64,000 nt of DNA, taken from the NCBI RefSeq assembly GCF_014195535.1, contig NZ_JACIBY010000001.1, forward strand, positions 623,748 through 687,747, read 5' to 3'. Shown in pieces: positions 1-8,816 of the stretch. Below the pieces are notes generated by a model that was not told the DNA's origin, did not search any database, and was given only the letters and a program-made list of their open reading frames with translations. The number at the start of each line of letters is the position of its first letter. Position 1 is the stretch's first letter. The position numbers and the translations under genes are program-made. The stretch comes from Runella defluvii. Its GTDB lineage: Bacteria; Bacteroidota; Bacteroidia; Cytophagales; Spirosomataceae.

Positions 1-56
1 TTTCAAATTGGGTGCATTTGCAAATTTTCAAATTAGAGTGGCAAAAGTACTAATTT

Positions 57-2315
57 TCAATCAAACCTCGCTACTTTAAATACACCATCTACTTTTTCGA
101 TTTTGTGGATGAGTTGTTCTAAGTGCCGAGTGTCATAGACATACAGTTTGATGAGTCCTTCAAAGAGCCCTTCTTCGGTTTCTACCGAAATAGAACGAAT
201 ATTAATGTGGAGCTCATTGGATATAATCCGAGTCAAATCGTTGACCAATCCCACGCGGTCGGTGCCGTCGATGCGGAGTCCTGCCAAAAAAGCAATTTTT
301 TGCTGTGACGTCCATTTTGCTTTAATGACGCGGTTGCCGTGGTTCGACAAAAGCTCTGGGGCATTGGGGCAGGTAGTTCGGTGAATTTTGATGCCTTCAT
401 TGACCGTCACAAATCCAAACACGTCATCGCCAGGAATAGGGTTGCAGCATTGGGCCAAGATGTAGTCAATCTTGTCCATGTCTTCGCCAATGAGCAGCGC
501 GTCGGCGTCGGTGCGCTCGCCGTGCATTTTTTTGAGCTCTTTGGTAAACTGCTTGCCGTCTTGGAGGTCGTCGGTATTTATTTTGGCTTGTATGTTCTGT
601 TTTGCCTCCTTTTCCTGTTTAAATTTCTTGATTTCGTCAGGTTGAATGTAGGCTTTTCCAAAACGATAATAGAGGTCACTTGGGGTTTTACAGTTAAAAT
701 ACGCCCTCAGCTGATTGATAAGCTCAAGGGTAACGTCAAGGTGTAAGATTTTACACTTTTTCTCAATAATACTACGGCCGTCGCTGATGTATTGTTTGTT
801 TTCCTCCTTGATAAGTTCTTTAATACGGGCTTTTGCTTTGGAGGTAACGACAAACTTTAACCAGTCTTCGCTTGGTTTTTGACGTTTGGCCGTGATGATT
901 TCCACTTGGTCGCCGTTGTTTAGTGGCTGACTAATGGGGACCAACGTATTATTGACTTTTGCCGCGATGCAGCGTGCGCCAACTTCAGAGTGAATGTCAA
1001 ACGCAAAATCGAGGGCTGTAGCGCCGCGTTGTAGTACCCGAAGCTCCCCTTTTGGGGTAAAGACAAATACTTCTTCGGCAAACAAGTTGCTCCGGAAATC
1101 ATCCAAAAACTCCAACGCTGCCGACTTGCTGTCTTTGGTTGCTTCAAGCATTTCGCGGACTTGGTTAATCCACTGGTCGATTCCTTGCCCCGTGCGGGTG
1201 TCGTTGCCTTTGTATTTCCAGTGGGCAGCTACGCCTTTTTCGGCAATTTCGTCCATTCGTTTTGAACGAACTTGTACTTCTACCCACTGTCCTTTGTCGG
1301 CTCCCTCGGGGCGGTACATAACCGTGATGTGCAACGACTCGTAGCCGTTGGCACGGGGTGTGGCCAACCAATCCTTGAGGCGGTCGATATTGGGCGTGTA
1401 GTGGTCAGTAACGATGGAGTAGGCGTGCCAGCAATCCGATTTCTCCGCCTTAATGTCCACCGAATTCATAATGATCCGTACGGCAAACAAATCGTAGATT
1501 TCTTCAAACGGCTTTTTTTGTTTCCTCATTTTGTTCCAAATCGAATAAATCGACTTGGGGCGTCCTTTAATAACAAAGTCATAGCCTTGTTCTTTGAGGT
1601 CGATGTCAATAGGTTCGATAAACTTATTAATAAACCTATCGCGGGAGGTTTTGGTCGCACGTAGTTTGTTCTTGATTTCCTCGTAGCTTTCGGGCTCGGT
1701 ATATTTGAGGTAGAGGTCTTCAAGGTCGGTTTTTATCGAGTGCAATCCCAAACGGTGGGCGAGTGGGGCATAGATAAAGATAGTCTCAGACGCAATTTTC
1801 AGCTGCTTGTCGCGCGCCATGCTGTCGAGGGTGCGCATGTTGTGGAGGCGGTCGGCGAGCTTAATCATAATAACCCGAATGTCATCCGAGAGCGTAAGGA
1901 GCATCTTGCGGAAGTTTTCGGCTTGTTGCGACGTACCAAACTCAAACTGTCCCGAAATTTTGGTTAAGCCATCGATGATTTGGGCAACCTTAGGCCCAAA
2001 CTGATGTTCGATGTCTTTGAGGGTGTAGTCTGTATCTTCTACTACGTCGTGAAGCAACGCGCATATAATAGAGGTAGTACCGAGTCCAATTTCCTCAACG
2101 CATATTTGGGCGACGGCAATGGGGTGGTAGATATACGGCTCTCCCGACTTGCGGCGCATGTCTTTGTGAGCTTCTACCGACAGATTGAACGCTTTTTTAA
2201 TTTTTTTGGCGTCATCATCTTTTAAGAAGGGTTTGGCGGCGCGTAATAGTTTTCGGTACCTTTTAAGAATTTCTAAGCGCTCCAATTCCAAATCAATTTC
2301 TACTTCGATGGGCAT
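57..2315 (-). CDS. rel: Bifunctional (p)ppGpp synthetase/hydrolase (RelA/SpoT family)
   Basis: This 752-residue protein makes and degrades the stringent-response alarmone (p)ppGpp in the cytoplasm. Seen: an N-terminal HD hydrolase domain with the metal-binding His-Asp pair at residues 89-90 (LLHDVVEDT); a synthetase domain with GRPKSIYSIWNKM and the segment DRLKDWLATPRANGYESLH; a TGS domain starting near EVFVFTPKGELRVL; a Cys-rich segment (ILAQCCNPIPGDD); and a C-terminal ACT domain. The RLKD sequence is the RXKD form that family knowledge links to bifunctional enzymes rather than synthetase-only RelA. Length is normal for a full Rel protein. The start at 2315 opens directly into the expected N-terminal helix. 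It is transcribed alone, away from the tRNA-Leu. The call is firm; only the synthetase/hydrolase balance is inferred. Confidence 0.97.
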   Translation of the reverse strand: MPIEVEIDLELERLEILKRYRKLLRAAKPFLKDDDAKKIKKAFNLSVEAHKDMRRKSGEPYIYHPIAVAQICVEEIGLGTTSIICALLHDVVEDTDYTLKDIEHQFGPKVAQIIDGLTKISGQFEFGTSQQAENFRKMLLTLSDDIRVIMIKLADRLHNMRTLDSMARDKQLKIASETIFIYAPLAHRLGLHSIKTDLEDLYLKYTEPESYEEIKNKLRATKTSRDRFINKFIEPIDIDLKEQGYDFVIKGRPKSIYSIWNKMRKQKKPFEEIYDLFAVRIIMNSVDIKAEKSDCWHAYSIVTDHYTPNIDRLKDWLATPRANGYESLHITVMYRPEGADKGQWVEVQVRSKRMDEIAEKGVAAHWKYKGNDTRTGQGIDQWINQVREMLEATKDSKSAALEFLDDFRSNLFAEEVFVFTPKGELRVLQRGATALDFAFDIHSEVGARCIAAKVNNTLVPISQPLNNGDQVEIITAKRQKPSEDWLKFVVTSKAKARIKELIKEENKQYISDGRSIIEKKCKILHLDVTLELINQLRAYFNCKTPSDLYYRFGKAYIQPDEIKKFKQEKEAKQNIQAKINTDDLQDGKQFTKELKKMHGERTDADALLIGEDMDKIDYILAQCCNPIPGDDVFGFVTVNEGIKIHRTTCPNAPELLSNHGNRVIKAKWTSQQKIAFLAGLRIDGTDRVGLVNDLTRIISNELHINIRSISVETEEGLFEGLIKLYVYDTRHLEQLIHKIEKVDGVFKVARFD

Positions 2316-2359
2316 GTTATTGGTGTTCGGTCATCCGAAATTTGTTGTACTCAATACGA

Positions 2360-2390
2360 CTAAGGTAATAAATCGTTGTGTTTTTAACAA
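2360..2390 (-). promoter_or_regulatory. Candidate promoter of the rel gene
   Basis: On the - strand a TTG (2388-2390) is followed after 20 nt by TACCTTAG (2360-2367), one mismatch from the Bacteroidota -7 consensus TAnnTTTG. It would place the transcript start roughly 40 nt before the start codon. Prediction by eye only. Confidence 0.4.
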
Positions 2391-2516
2391 GTTTTTTATG
2401 ATGTAGTAAAAAAAAATAAGTGTTTTTTTTGAGAGTAAATGGCTGATTTATAGTAAGTATAGGCCAAGTAAGATAGGTTTCTGTTTTTAAGAAAGATAAA
2501 AAAAATAAAAAAAAGC

Positions 2517-2547
2517 TTGCATATTGTATTTACAAAAGGTAGTTTTG
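2517..2547 (+). promoter_or_regulatory. Promoter of tRNA-Leu
   Basis: TTG at 2517-2519, a 20-nt spacer, then TAGTTTTG at 2540-2547: an exact match to the Bacteroidota -33/-7 promoter pattern. It ends 20 nt before the mature tRNA, as expected for a tRNA with a short 5' leader. It is one of the best promoter matches in the window and supports the phylum assignment. Confidence 0.75.
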
Positions 2548-2567
2548 CATCCCCAAACACACACGCT

Positions 2568-2649
2568 GCGGGCGTGGTGAAATTGGTAGACATACCAGAC
2601 TTAGGATCTGGCGCCGCAAGGCATGGGGGTTCGAGTCCCTCCGCCCGCA
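2568..2649 (+). tRNA. tRNA-Leu (anticodon UAG)
   Basis: The cloverleaf folds by hand. The acceptor stem GCGGGCG (2568-2574) pairs with CGCCCGC (2642-2648), with discriminator A2649. The anticodon stem CCAGA/TCTGG encloses loop CTTAGGA with anticodon TAG at 2602-2604. The variable arm is long (about 13 nt, 2612-2624), the class II hallmark of tRNA-Leu. The T stem is 2625-2629/2637-2641 with loop TTCGAGT. The CCA end is not encoded. It reads CUA and related Leu codons. Confidence 0.97.
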
Positions 2650-2668
2650 CTATCTGGTTTTATAAATG

Positions 2669-2700
2669 AGTGATTTAGTGACTTAGTGATTTAGTGATTT
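2669..2700 (+). repeat. Four tandem 8-bp repeats after tRNA-Leu
   Basis: Four head-to-tail copies of AGTGATTT (the second reads AGTGACTT) lie between the tRNA and tig. The outer sequence AAATGAGTGA (2664-2673) is exactly complementary to TCACTCATTT (2727-2736), which runs into a T tract. The block may therefore form a long-loop terminator hairpin for the tRNA transcript. Confidence 0.6.
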
Positions 2701-2787
2701 CTTACCCACTTTTTCGCTAACCTAATTCACTCATTTTTTTTATAGCATATTTTCAAAATCCCCAATTCAGAAATTTAAACATATATC

Positions 2788-4134
2788 ATGGAGGTTCTGT
2801 TAGAAAAAAGCACACCCACCAATGCCACGCTAACCATCAAATTAGCGAAAGAGGATTATCAACCAAAAGTAGATAAAACAATCAAAGATTATAGCAAGCG
2901 CGTAGCTTTGAAAGGTTTCCGTCCTGGAAAAGTACCTGCTAATGTAATCCAAAGAATGTACGGTAAAAGCATTGTTATCGACGAAGTAAATAACTTGCTT
3001 TCTGAAACCGTAAGTAACTATATCCGTGACAACAAACTTGCCGTAGTGGGCGACCCGCAAATTGACCGCGAAAAAACAGATGCGGTTAATTGGGACAAAC
3101 AAACGGAATTTGAATTTAGCTACGAATTAGGTTTAGCCTCTGATTTTGAGGTAAATATCGGGGCATTGCCTGCGGTTTCTTCTTACACGATTGAGGCAGG
3201 AGAAAAGGAACTTAACGACACCATCGAAAACCTTCGTACGCAGTTTACGGGTCAAATCAACCCTGAAACATCGGAAGCGGGCGATATGCTTTACGGTGAA
3301 TTGAAGCAAGTCGGTGGCGAATTTTCTACTAAAACAGCGATTCCTTCAAAACAAATCAAAGAAGAAGCACAAGCGAAATTCGTTGGTTTGACCAAAGGAA
3401 GCGAAGTGACGTTTGATATTCGCGATACGTTTGTGGACGACAAAGCCATTGCGCTTTTGACGGGTAAAAAAGAAGAAGAAATCGCTGAATTTACGGGTGA
3501 ATACGCCTTTGTGGTAGAAGACATCACGCGCCAAGCGCCTTCAGAAATCAACCAAGAGTTTTTTGATAAGGTATTGGGCGTAGGTAAAGCTGAAGATGAA
3601 GAGTCGTTCCGTTCACAAGTGGCCGAAATCATCCAACGCAACTACGCACGTGAAGCAGATTCATTGTTGCGCCGCGACATCGACCAGTTGTTGTTGGACA
3701 ACATCCAAATCGACCTTCCAGAAGCGTTTTTGAAAGATTGGTTGTTCCAATTGAACGAAGGTAAGTTTACCGCAGAACAAATCGACGCTGACTATCCACA
3801 ATTCACAAAATCGTTGAAGTTGTCGTTGATTAAAAATAAATTGGCCGAGCAAACCGAAATCAAAGTAGATCAATCAGAAGTGATTGCACGTGCTGAGGAC
3901 ATGGTTCGTGAGCAATTTGGTATCTACGGTGATTCAATGGGCGACCAGATGGAAGAAACCATCCGCAAAATTGCGATGAACTACCTAACCACCGAAAAAG
4001 AGAACAACTACTCAAAGATGTTCAACTTGGTGTTTGACGACAAAGTGTTTGAGTACTTGAGCGGCCAAGTGGCAGTTGAGGCAAAAACAATTGACGTAGA
4101 GCAGTTCAAAGAAATTGTGAACGCGTTGAGCTAA
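2788..4134 (+). CDS. tig: Trigger factor (ribosome-associated chaperone)
   Basis: Trigger factor binds the ribosome at the peptide exit tunnel and shelters nascent chains; the PPIase-type domain aids folding. Seen in the 448 residues: the N-terminal ribosome-docking signature GFRPGKVP (about residues 44-51), a central FKBP-like segment beginning at GDMLYGEL (about residues 166-245), and a long helical C-terminal chaperone region with EESFRSQVAEIIQ. Length is normal for the family. The PPIase domain is divergent, as is usual in Bacteroidota, so prolyl isomerase activity is uncertain. No ClpP/ClpX genes follow; the gene ends at a strong hairpin and appears monocistronic. Confidence 0.95.
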   Translation: MEVLLEKSTPTNATLTIKLAKEDYQPKVDKTIKDYSKRVALKGFRPGKVPANVIQRMYGKSIVIDEVNNLLSETVSNYIRDNKLAVVGDPQIDREKTDAVNWDKQTEFEFSYELGLASDFEVNIGALPAVSSYTIEAGEKELNDTIENLRTQFTGQINPETSEAGDMLYGELKQVGGEFSTKTAIPSKQIKEEAQAKFVGLTKGSEVTFDIRDTFVDDKAIALLTGKKEEEIAEFTGEYAFVVEDITRQAPSEINQEFFDKVLGVGKAEDEESFRSQVAEIIQRNYAREADSLLRRDIDQLLLDNIQIDLPEAFLKDWLFQLNEGKFTAEQIDADYPQFTKSLKLSLIKNKLAEQTEIKVDQSEVIARAEDMVREQFGIYGDSMGDQMEETIRKIAMNYLTTEKENNYSKMFNLVFDDKVFEYLSGQVAVEAKTIDVEQFKEIVNALS

Positions 4135-4160
4135 TCACATACATTTATTGCTTAGATTAG

Positions 4161-4194
4161 GAGGTCGCCACACAATGGCGGCCTCTTTTGTTTT
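4161..4194 (+). terminator. Rho-independent terminator of tig
   Basis: A 10-bp stem (4161-4170 with 4176-4185, one G-T wobble) with loop CACAA is followed by TTTTG TTTT. It lies 26 bp past the tig stop codon. Confidence 0.8.
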
Positions 4195-4205
4195 CACTCA
4201 TCGCC

Positions 4206-4775
4206 ATGAAATCACTAACTGTACTTATCAAACATTTTTGGCCAACCGTTACCCCCGATTTTGAAGCGGCGCTGCAAGAGGCGGTTGTCAGGGAAGAAAT
4301 TCCTAAAAAAACGGTGATTTTACAAGAAGGGCAAGTGGCCAAAAAGATGTACTTTGTTGAAAAAGGTTGCCTAAGAGGGTATTATCTAAAAGAAGGAACG
4401 GAGGTAAACTCGTGGTTTATGAAAGAGGGAGATTTTGTCATTTCTATTGTCAGTTTTTATACCCAACACCCCTCCGAAGAACTGATTGAGACGCTCGAAG
4501 ACTGTGTTTTGTGGTCTATTTCTTACCAGCGACTTCACCAGTTGTACCTCCAACATCCAGGATTTAACCAAGTCGGAAGGCTGCTGACGGAACGTTATTA
4601 TGTGTTGAGCGAACAGCGCACCCAAAGTCTGCGAAAAAAAACAGCCGACGAGCGATACCGTCAGCTGATTACATCGTTTCCAGACATTAGCAAGCGAATA
4701 CCGCTCAAGTACATTGCTTCGTATTTGGGAATTACCTCCGAAACCCTGAGCCGCTTGAGGGCAAAGAAATGGTGA
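4206..4775 (+). CDS. Crp/Fnr-family transcriptional regulator
   Basis: The ATG at 4206 (MKSLTVLIK) is preferred over a TTG 18 bp upstream that lies in the tig terminator; the product is 189 residues. Seen: a cyclic-nucleotide-binding-fold N-terminal half (KKTVILQEGQVAKKMYFVEK, then GCLRGYY and a WFMKEGDFV strand), a long linker helix, and a C-terminal helix-turn-helix (IPLKYIASYLGITSETLSRL, about residues 163-182). The arrangement fits the Crp/Fnr proteins widespread in Bacteroidota. The Arg and Glu that bind cAMP phosphate in Crp are not recognisable, so the ligand is unknown. The neighbouring methyltransferase is convergent, so it is not an operon partner. Target genes cannot be read from the window. 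Confidence 0.85.
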   Translation: MKSLTVLIKHFWPTVTPDFEAALQEAVVREEIPKKTVILQEGQVAKKMYFVEKGCLRGYYLKEGTEVNSWFMKEGDFVISIVSFYTQHPSEELIETLEDCVLWSISYQRLHQLYLQHPGFNQVGRLLTERYYVLSEQRTQSLRKKTADERYRQLITSFPDISKRIPLKYIASYLGITSETLSRLRAKKW

Positions 4776-4795
4776 AATTGGGTTTTAGAACTCGC

Positions 4796-5377
4796 TTATC
4801 TCTTCTTTACCAGCATAATCACTCCCGAAGCCCACGTCATTTTTACCAGCTGAAAACGCGGGTCATTTTCGAGGGTTTGGATGAGATTCGCTGCTTTTTT
4901 ATCGTGGCCTTCGGGCCAGTTGGGTTGCGGCAACATATCGTCGATGATATAAAAACCACCCTCCTTGACCAAAGCCAGTGTTTCTTCCAAATGGTTGTAT
5001 TTCCCTGGCCACGTATCGGCAAAAATGAGGTCGAACTGTCCGTGAGGAAGTTTCACAATCACCTCTTCGCCCAAACTATGAATGAGCTGGAGCCGAGGGT
5101 CGGCGCCGAGGTGCTTTTGGGCAATGGCAATGAGTGCTTCGTCAGACTCTACCGAAATAAGGTGTGCGTCAGAGGTCATACCTTCGAGCATCCAAGCCGT
5201 GGCGCGGCCAGCCCCTGTACCTAGTTCCAGAAATTTGCCTGCGGGTTTGCTGGCAATAAGCGTACGAAGAAATGCCCCCGTAAGGTCATCGGAAGGTTGT
5301 CCAAAACTGATAGCCGCCGCATCGGCATCAATGGCATCTAAGATGGCGGGGGTTTGAGAGATGGGTAAGTCGGTCAT
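4796..5377 (-). CDS. Class I SAM-dependent O-methyltransferase
   Basis: A 193-residue cytoplasmic methyltransferase. Seen: the SAM-binding glycine-rich motif FLELGTGAGRATAWML (motif I), the acidic end of strand 2 (LISVESDE), FDLIFADTWPG (motif IV region), and a C-terminal GGFYIIDDMLP strand typical of the catechol/caffeoyl-CoA O-methyltransferase-like family. The reading frame stays open upstream to 5800, but that extension overlaps the opposite-strand gene and is basic and low in family character, so the ATG at 5377 (MTDLPISQTP) is taken as the start. The substrate cannot be inferred. Its 5' end lies 42 bp from the divergent AAA-ATPase gene. Confidence 0.85.
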   Translation of the reverse strand: MTDLPISQTPAILDAIDADAAAISFGQPSDDLTGAFLRTLIASKPAGKFLELGTGAGRATAWMLEGMTSDAHLISVESDEALIAIAQKHLGADPRLQLIHSLGEEVIVKLPHGQFDLIFADTWPGKYNHLEETLALVKEGGFYIIDDMLPQPNWPEGHDKKAANLIQTLENDPRFQLVKMTWASGVIMLVKKR

Positions 5378-5419
5378 TATTAATTTCTGTCTATCTTTGT
5401 TTAAAGAAAGCGAGAAACG

Positions 5420-6967
5420 ATGCAAAAATATCCGATAGGAATTCAGAATTTTCAAGAGCTTATTACGGGCGGGTATCTCTATGTTGACAAAACAGCGTTG
5501 ATTTACCGCTTGGTGAGTAGGGGAAAATACTACTTTCTGTCGCGTCCTCGTCGTTTTGGGAAGTCGTTGTTGGTAAGTACGTTGCAGGCGTTGTACGAAG
5601 GCAAGCAAGAACTGTTTTCGGGTTTGTACATTGGGGATAAATGGGATTTTAGCCAGACGAACCCCACGCTTGTGATTTATTTTAATCAGATGAGTTTGCG
5701 GGATGTGGGTTTGGAACAATCGCTGATAACGACGTTGCGCAACGAAGCGCGCCGCCATAATTTGTTGTTGGAGAGTGAAGGGGTGGGCTTTATGTTCCAA
5801 GAGCTAATCGAGAAACTACACGTTAAGACGGGTCGTAAAGTAGTAGTGTTGGTGGATGAATACGACAAGCCAATAGTGGATTATTTGGAGGAGTTGCCCA
5901 TTGCGCATTTGAATCGTCAGTTGTTGAAGTCGTTTTATGGGATACTCAAACCTTCGGACGAACATTTGGAGTTTGTGTTGTTGACGGGGGTGAGCAAATT
6001 TGCCAAGGTCAGTGTGTTTTCGGATTTGAATAACCTGAATGACATAAGTTTAGATGACGATTACGCTAATTTAGTAGGGATAAGCCAACCTGAATTAGAA
6101 GCCAGTTTTGAGGAAGAGATTAGTGTTTTGGCGGCAAAACAAGAAATTTCTAGAGAGGCGTTTCTGGACAAAGTGAAAGAGTGGTACAATGGGTATTCCT
6201 GGAATGGGACGGATAGGGTTTATAATCCCTTTTCATTATTGAATTTCTTTTCAAAAAGAGGTGCTTTTCAAAATTACTGGTTCAGTACAGGGACGCCTAC
6301 GTGGCTGGTAAGACTAGCTAAGGAAAAGTTTTTGTATGATTTTAGTAATTTGTCAGTGACGGAAGATGAGTTAAACTCGTTCGATATAGAGAACTTGCGT
6401 CCAGTCGCCTTATTGTTTCAGACAGGTTACCTGACGATAGTGAGTTACAGCCAAGAGGATTTTTTATACACGCTTGATTTTCCCAATCAAGAAGTAAAAC
6501 TGTCATTGAACCAATATTTGTTGAAGGCGTATCGTCAAGATGAAAGTGAAGGAGCTTTGTCGATGGTCGTACATCTTCGGAACGCTTTGCAAAACAATGA
6601 CTTAGCGAAGGCGATGGAGGTGATGGATACGGTGTTTTCGTCGTTGCCTTATGATTTGTGGCAAAATGAGAATGAGCGTTTCTACCACGCACTTATCCAC
6701 TTGACGTTTACTTTATTGGGCGTATATGTACAGTCGGAAGTTCATACTTCACGAGGTCGTTGTGATGCGCTGGTGCAAACGCAGCGTTATGTGTATGGGT
6801 TTGAATTTAAGTTGGATAAAACATCATCGGAGGCGTTGTCACAAGTAAAGGAGAAGGGGTACTTGACGCCCTACAAACCACTTGGGAAATCATTGGTGGC
6901 AGTGGGCGTCAATTTTTCGACGGCGACGAAATCGGTTGAAAGCTGGGAGGTGGAAATTATTTTGTAG
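5420..6967 (+). CDS. AAA-ATPase-like / PD-(D/E)XK nuclease-fold protein
   Basis: A 515-residue protein of the large AAA-ATPase_like plus PDDEXK_9 family, abundant in Bacteroidota genomes, often in many copies. Seen: the N-terminal VDKT motif, a Walker-A-like RPRRFGKSLL (K48-S49), Walker B VVVLVDEYDKP (D146-E147), a conserved GVSKFAKVSVFSDLNNL segment, and a C-terminal nuclease-type core with D449 and E462-F-K464 (GFEFK) followed by Gln and Tyr as in PD-(D/E)XK enzymes. The family's biological role is not established; nuclease, defence or mobile-element roles have been suggested. The stop overlaps the end of the convergent gene by 11 bp. The core motifs look intact, so it is probably functional. 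Confidence 0.88.
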   Translation: MQKYPIGIQNFQELITGGYLYVDKTALIYRLVSRGKYYFLSRPRRFGKSLLVSTLQALYEGKQELFSGLYIGDKWDFSQTNPTLVIYFNQMSLRDVGLEQSLITTLRNEARRHNLLLESEGVGFMFQELIEKLHVKTGRKVVVLVDEYDKPIVDYLEELPIAHLNRQLLKSFYGILKPSDEHLEFVLLTGVSKFAKVSVFSDLNNLNDISLDDDYANLVGISQPELEASFEEEISVLAAKQEISREAFLDKVKEWYNGYSWNGTDRVYNPFSLLNFFSKRGAFQNYWFSTGTPTWLVRLAKEKFLYDFSNLSVTEDELNSFDIENLRPVALLFQTGYLTIVSYSQEDFLYTLDFPNQEVKLSLNQYLLKAYRQDESEGALSMVVHLRNALQNNDLAKAMEVMDTVFSSLPYDLWQNENERFYHALIHLTFTLLGVYVQSEVHTSRGRCDALVQTQRYVYGFEFKLDKTSSEALSQVKEKGYLTPYKPLGKSLVAVGVNFSTATKSVESWEVEIIL

Positions 6968-7733
6968 CGTATTGGCTCAAATCAGGGCGTTTAAAATCCG
7001 TAAATATACTTTCAGGAAGTTGCTCAAATACCATTATATCAGTCAAGTCGCGGTCGCCACGCTCGCCCGAAAGTAAAATTTTTCCGTGTTTTTTGTAATC
7101 AGTCCACGGACGAATAAAGCCAGGTTTCTCGGCGTCAAATTTGGGATAATACGCCCATTGCCACACCAAATGATTGCTTTTGTTGACCCAAAGTTTGTAC
7201 TTATTGTCAGGAGTATTTCCTACATTTTTGAACGTCAATTGAATCACATCTGCTTCGGCTCCGTCCTGCGTTTTTTCTTCCCCAAGGTATTTTAAAGTAA
7301 CGCCCGAGTCTTTGAGTTTGAAGGGCATAGTGAGCCAATACCCGTCATTTATCCAAGCACCTTTCCCTTGCTTTAAATACTTCGCCAATGAGTCGGGGTG
7401 GGTTTGTTCTTGTCCGTATTTGAAAACCCGTCCTTTGCCGTCGTTGATGTTTAATAAAATGGTTTGGTCATTATTGACATTGTCAACGCGGACATTACCA
7501 GTCCATTTGTCCCAAATCAATTTTCGGTTTCCAAAGAAGTTCCAGGCAATAAAACGGGTTTTGTCCCAGTTTTTACGCCCGCCCATCGCGTCCATCGCTT
7601 TATCGGCAAGCTCAATGGCTTTGGGGTCAGAGCCTGCTTGGTCAAAGCCAGCCGCCGCAGGGTTTTTCTGGGCAAAAAGTGCACCTGCGAATAGAAGGCA
7701 CACAAGCATACTGGTAGAAAAAAAATGCTTCAT
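6957..7733 (-). CDS. Secreted protein of unknown function
   Basis: The start at 7733 (MKHFFSTSMLVC) gives 258 residues with a clear Sec signal peptide ending at ...AGALFAQ (about residue 22); an in-frame upstream start would put nine extra residues before it. The mature part is rich in Trp, Lys and Asp, has an opening helix (AIELADKAMDAMGG) and then alternating beta segments with YKLWVNKSNHLVWQW and LPESIFTDF. The pattern is reminiscent of Bacteroidota periplasmic proteins with a LolA-like lipid-binding fold, but no catalytic motif is visible, so function is left open. The 3' end overlaps the convergent AAA-ATPase gene by 11 bp. It appears monocistronic. Confidence 0.75.
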   Translation of the reverse strand: MKHFFSTSMLVCLLFAGALFAQKNPAAAGFDQAGSDPKAIELADKAMDAMGGRKNWDKTRFIAWNFFGNRKLIWDKWTGNVRVDNVNNDQTILLNINDGKGRVFKYGQEQTHPDSLAKYLKQGKGAWINDGYWLTMPFKLKDSGVTLKYLGEEKTQDGAEADVIQLTFKNVGNTPDNKYKLWVNKSNHLVWQWAYYPKFDAEKPGFIRPWTDYKKHGKILLSGERGDRDLTDIMVFEQLPESIFTDFKRPDLSQYATK

Positions 7734-7879
7734 AAATGTGGTTTTTAGGGTTAAAATTCGCAAAAAGTAAGCATCTACTGTCCTAATTGATGTTAATCAG
7801 GAAGATAACTGATTTTTGTCATACATTTTTCAGTTTTATAGAGAGAATTTTACATCGTTCAATTCAACCACACACAACG

Positions 7880-8722
7880 ATGAGAGCACTATTAGTTCCG
7901 ATAGATTTTTCCGAAAATTCACAACGAGCGTTGGAGTTTGCGCAGGAAATAGCCGAACGTTACGACGCGGGTATATCATTGGTTCACGCCTTTCATCCGC
8001 CCGTTGTGGATCCCAACCTGCCTGCGGAAACGCTCGTAGCGTTGGCCGAACAAACCGAAAAACTCAACCAAGAAACCCTCTTGAAGTGGGAAAGTGACTG
8101 TAGGGCGGATGGTTTTGCGTGCCAAAGTAAACTTGTTTACGGCGCGGCTGCGGAAGTGATTTTGGAGGAAATCAAAACGCAAAAGCCGATTTTGGTGGTG
8201 ATGGGAAGAACAGGAAAAGGGGGGTGGTTGGATAAAATTATTGGCAGTGTAGCGGCTGGTGTTGCAGGAAAAGCAAGTTGCCCTGTATTGGTTTTACCGC
8301 CCCAAACAGAAACTCGTACGATTCGGAAAATTGTGTATGCAACCGAACTCGAACGCCCCGAAGAAAATGCGCTTGGATTTGCATTCAACCTCGCCGAACA
8401 CTTTAAAGCGGAGCTTGATTTAGTAAAAGTAAGAGCGCCTTTTGAAGTGGATGTGTTTAACGATGAGGAGTTTATGCAGGACATTGCGGCGGTTTTGGGT
8501 ACTAAAAAGTACGCTTTGCAGGTCATAGAAGCCGACTCAGTTGTAGGAGGTCTCCAAACGTACGCCGACGAACAACACGCGGATTTGATCGTAATGGCTA
8601 CCCGCAAGCGGGATTGGCTATCGGGCATTATCAATCCGAGCGTGTCGAAAAAAATGGTACTTGCTACGCACATTCCCGTGCTAGTGTGCCACTTAGAAAC
8701 TGTAGAGACATTAGAAGTATAG
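7880..8722 (+). CDS. Universal stress protein, tandem UspA domains
   Basis: The ATG at 7880 (MRALLVPIDFSENSQRALEF) is the canonical Usp beginning; a frame open to 7787 adds only unrelated residues. The 280-residue product has two Usp domains. The first (about 1-145) ends in VVMGRTGKGGWLDKIIGS, fitting the G-2X-G-9X-G(S/T) ATP-binding pattern. The second (about 150-280) has MATRKRDWLSGIINPSV, which lacks the full glycine pattern, so only domain 1 is likely to bind ATP. Such tandem Usp proteins are cytoplasmic stress or energy-state factors. The gene is alone and ends at a strong bidirectional hairpin. Confidence 0.9.
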   Translation: MRALLVPIDFSENSQRALEFAQEIAERYDAGISLVHAFHPPVVDPNLPAETLVALAEQTEKLNQETLLKWESDCRADGFACQSKLVYGAAAEVILEEIKTQKPILVVMGRTGKGGWLDKIIGSVAAGVAGKASCPVLVLPPQTETRTIRKIVYATELERPEENALGFAFNLAEHFKAELDLVKVRAPFEVDVFNDEEFMQDIAAVLGTKKYALQVIEADSVVGGLQTYADEQHADLIVMATRKRDWLSGIINPSVSKKMVLATHIPVLVCHLETVETLEV

Positions 8723-8777
8723 TGCTGAACAGAGCACTCAAACTATAAAAATCTTGCGAGAATGGGTTGTTTATAGC

Positions 8778-8816
8778 ACACCTAGGGTCGGTTTGACCCT
8801 AGGTGTCTTTGTTTTT
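8778..8816. terminator. Bidirectional terminator hairpin
   Basis: A perfect 12-bp stem (8778-8789 with 8795-8806), loop GGTTT, followed by CTTTGTTTTT. It lies between the convergent Usp gene and the last gene of the BlaI/M56 cluster. Confidence 0.85.

Noticed and set aside
2669-2700. Possible CRISPR-like repeats
   Set aside because: Units are 8 bp, directly adjacent with no spacers, and no cas genes are present.
5378-5800. N-terminal extension of the O-methyltransferase by 141 codons
   Set aside because: It overlaps the opposite-strand AAA-ATPase/nuclease gene, is rich in Arg/Gln/Lys and lacks family features; the methyltransferase begins naturally at 5377.
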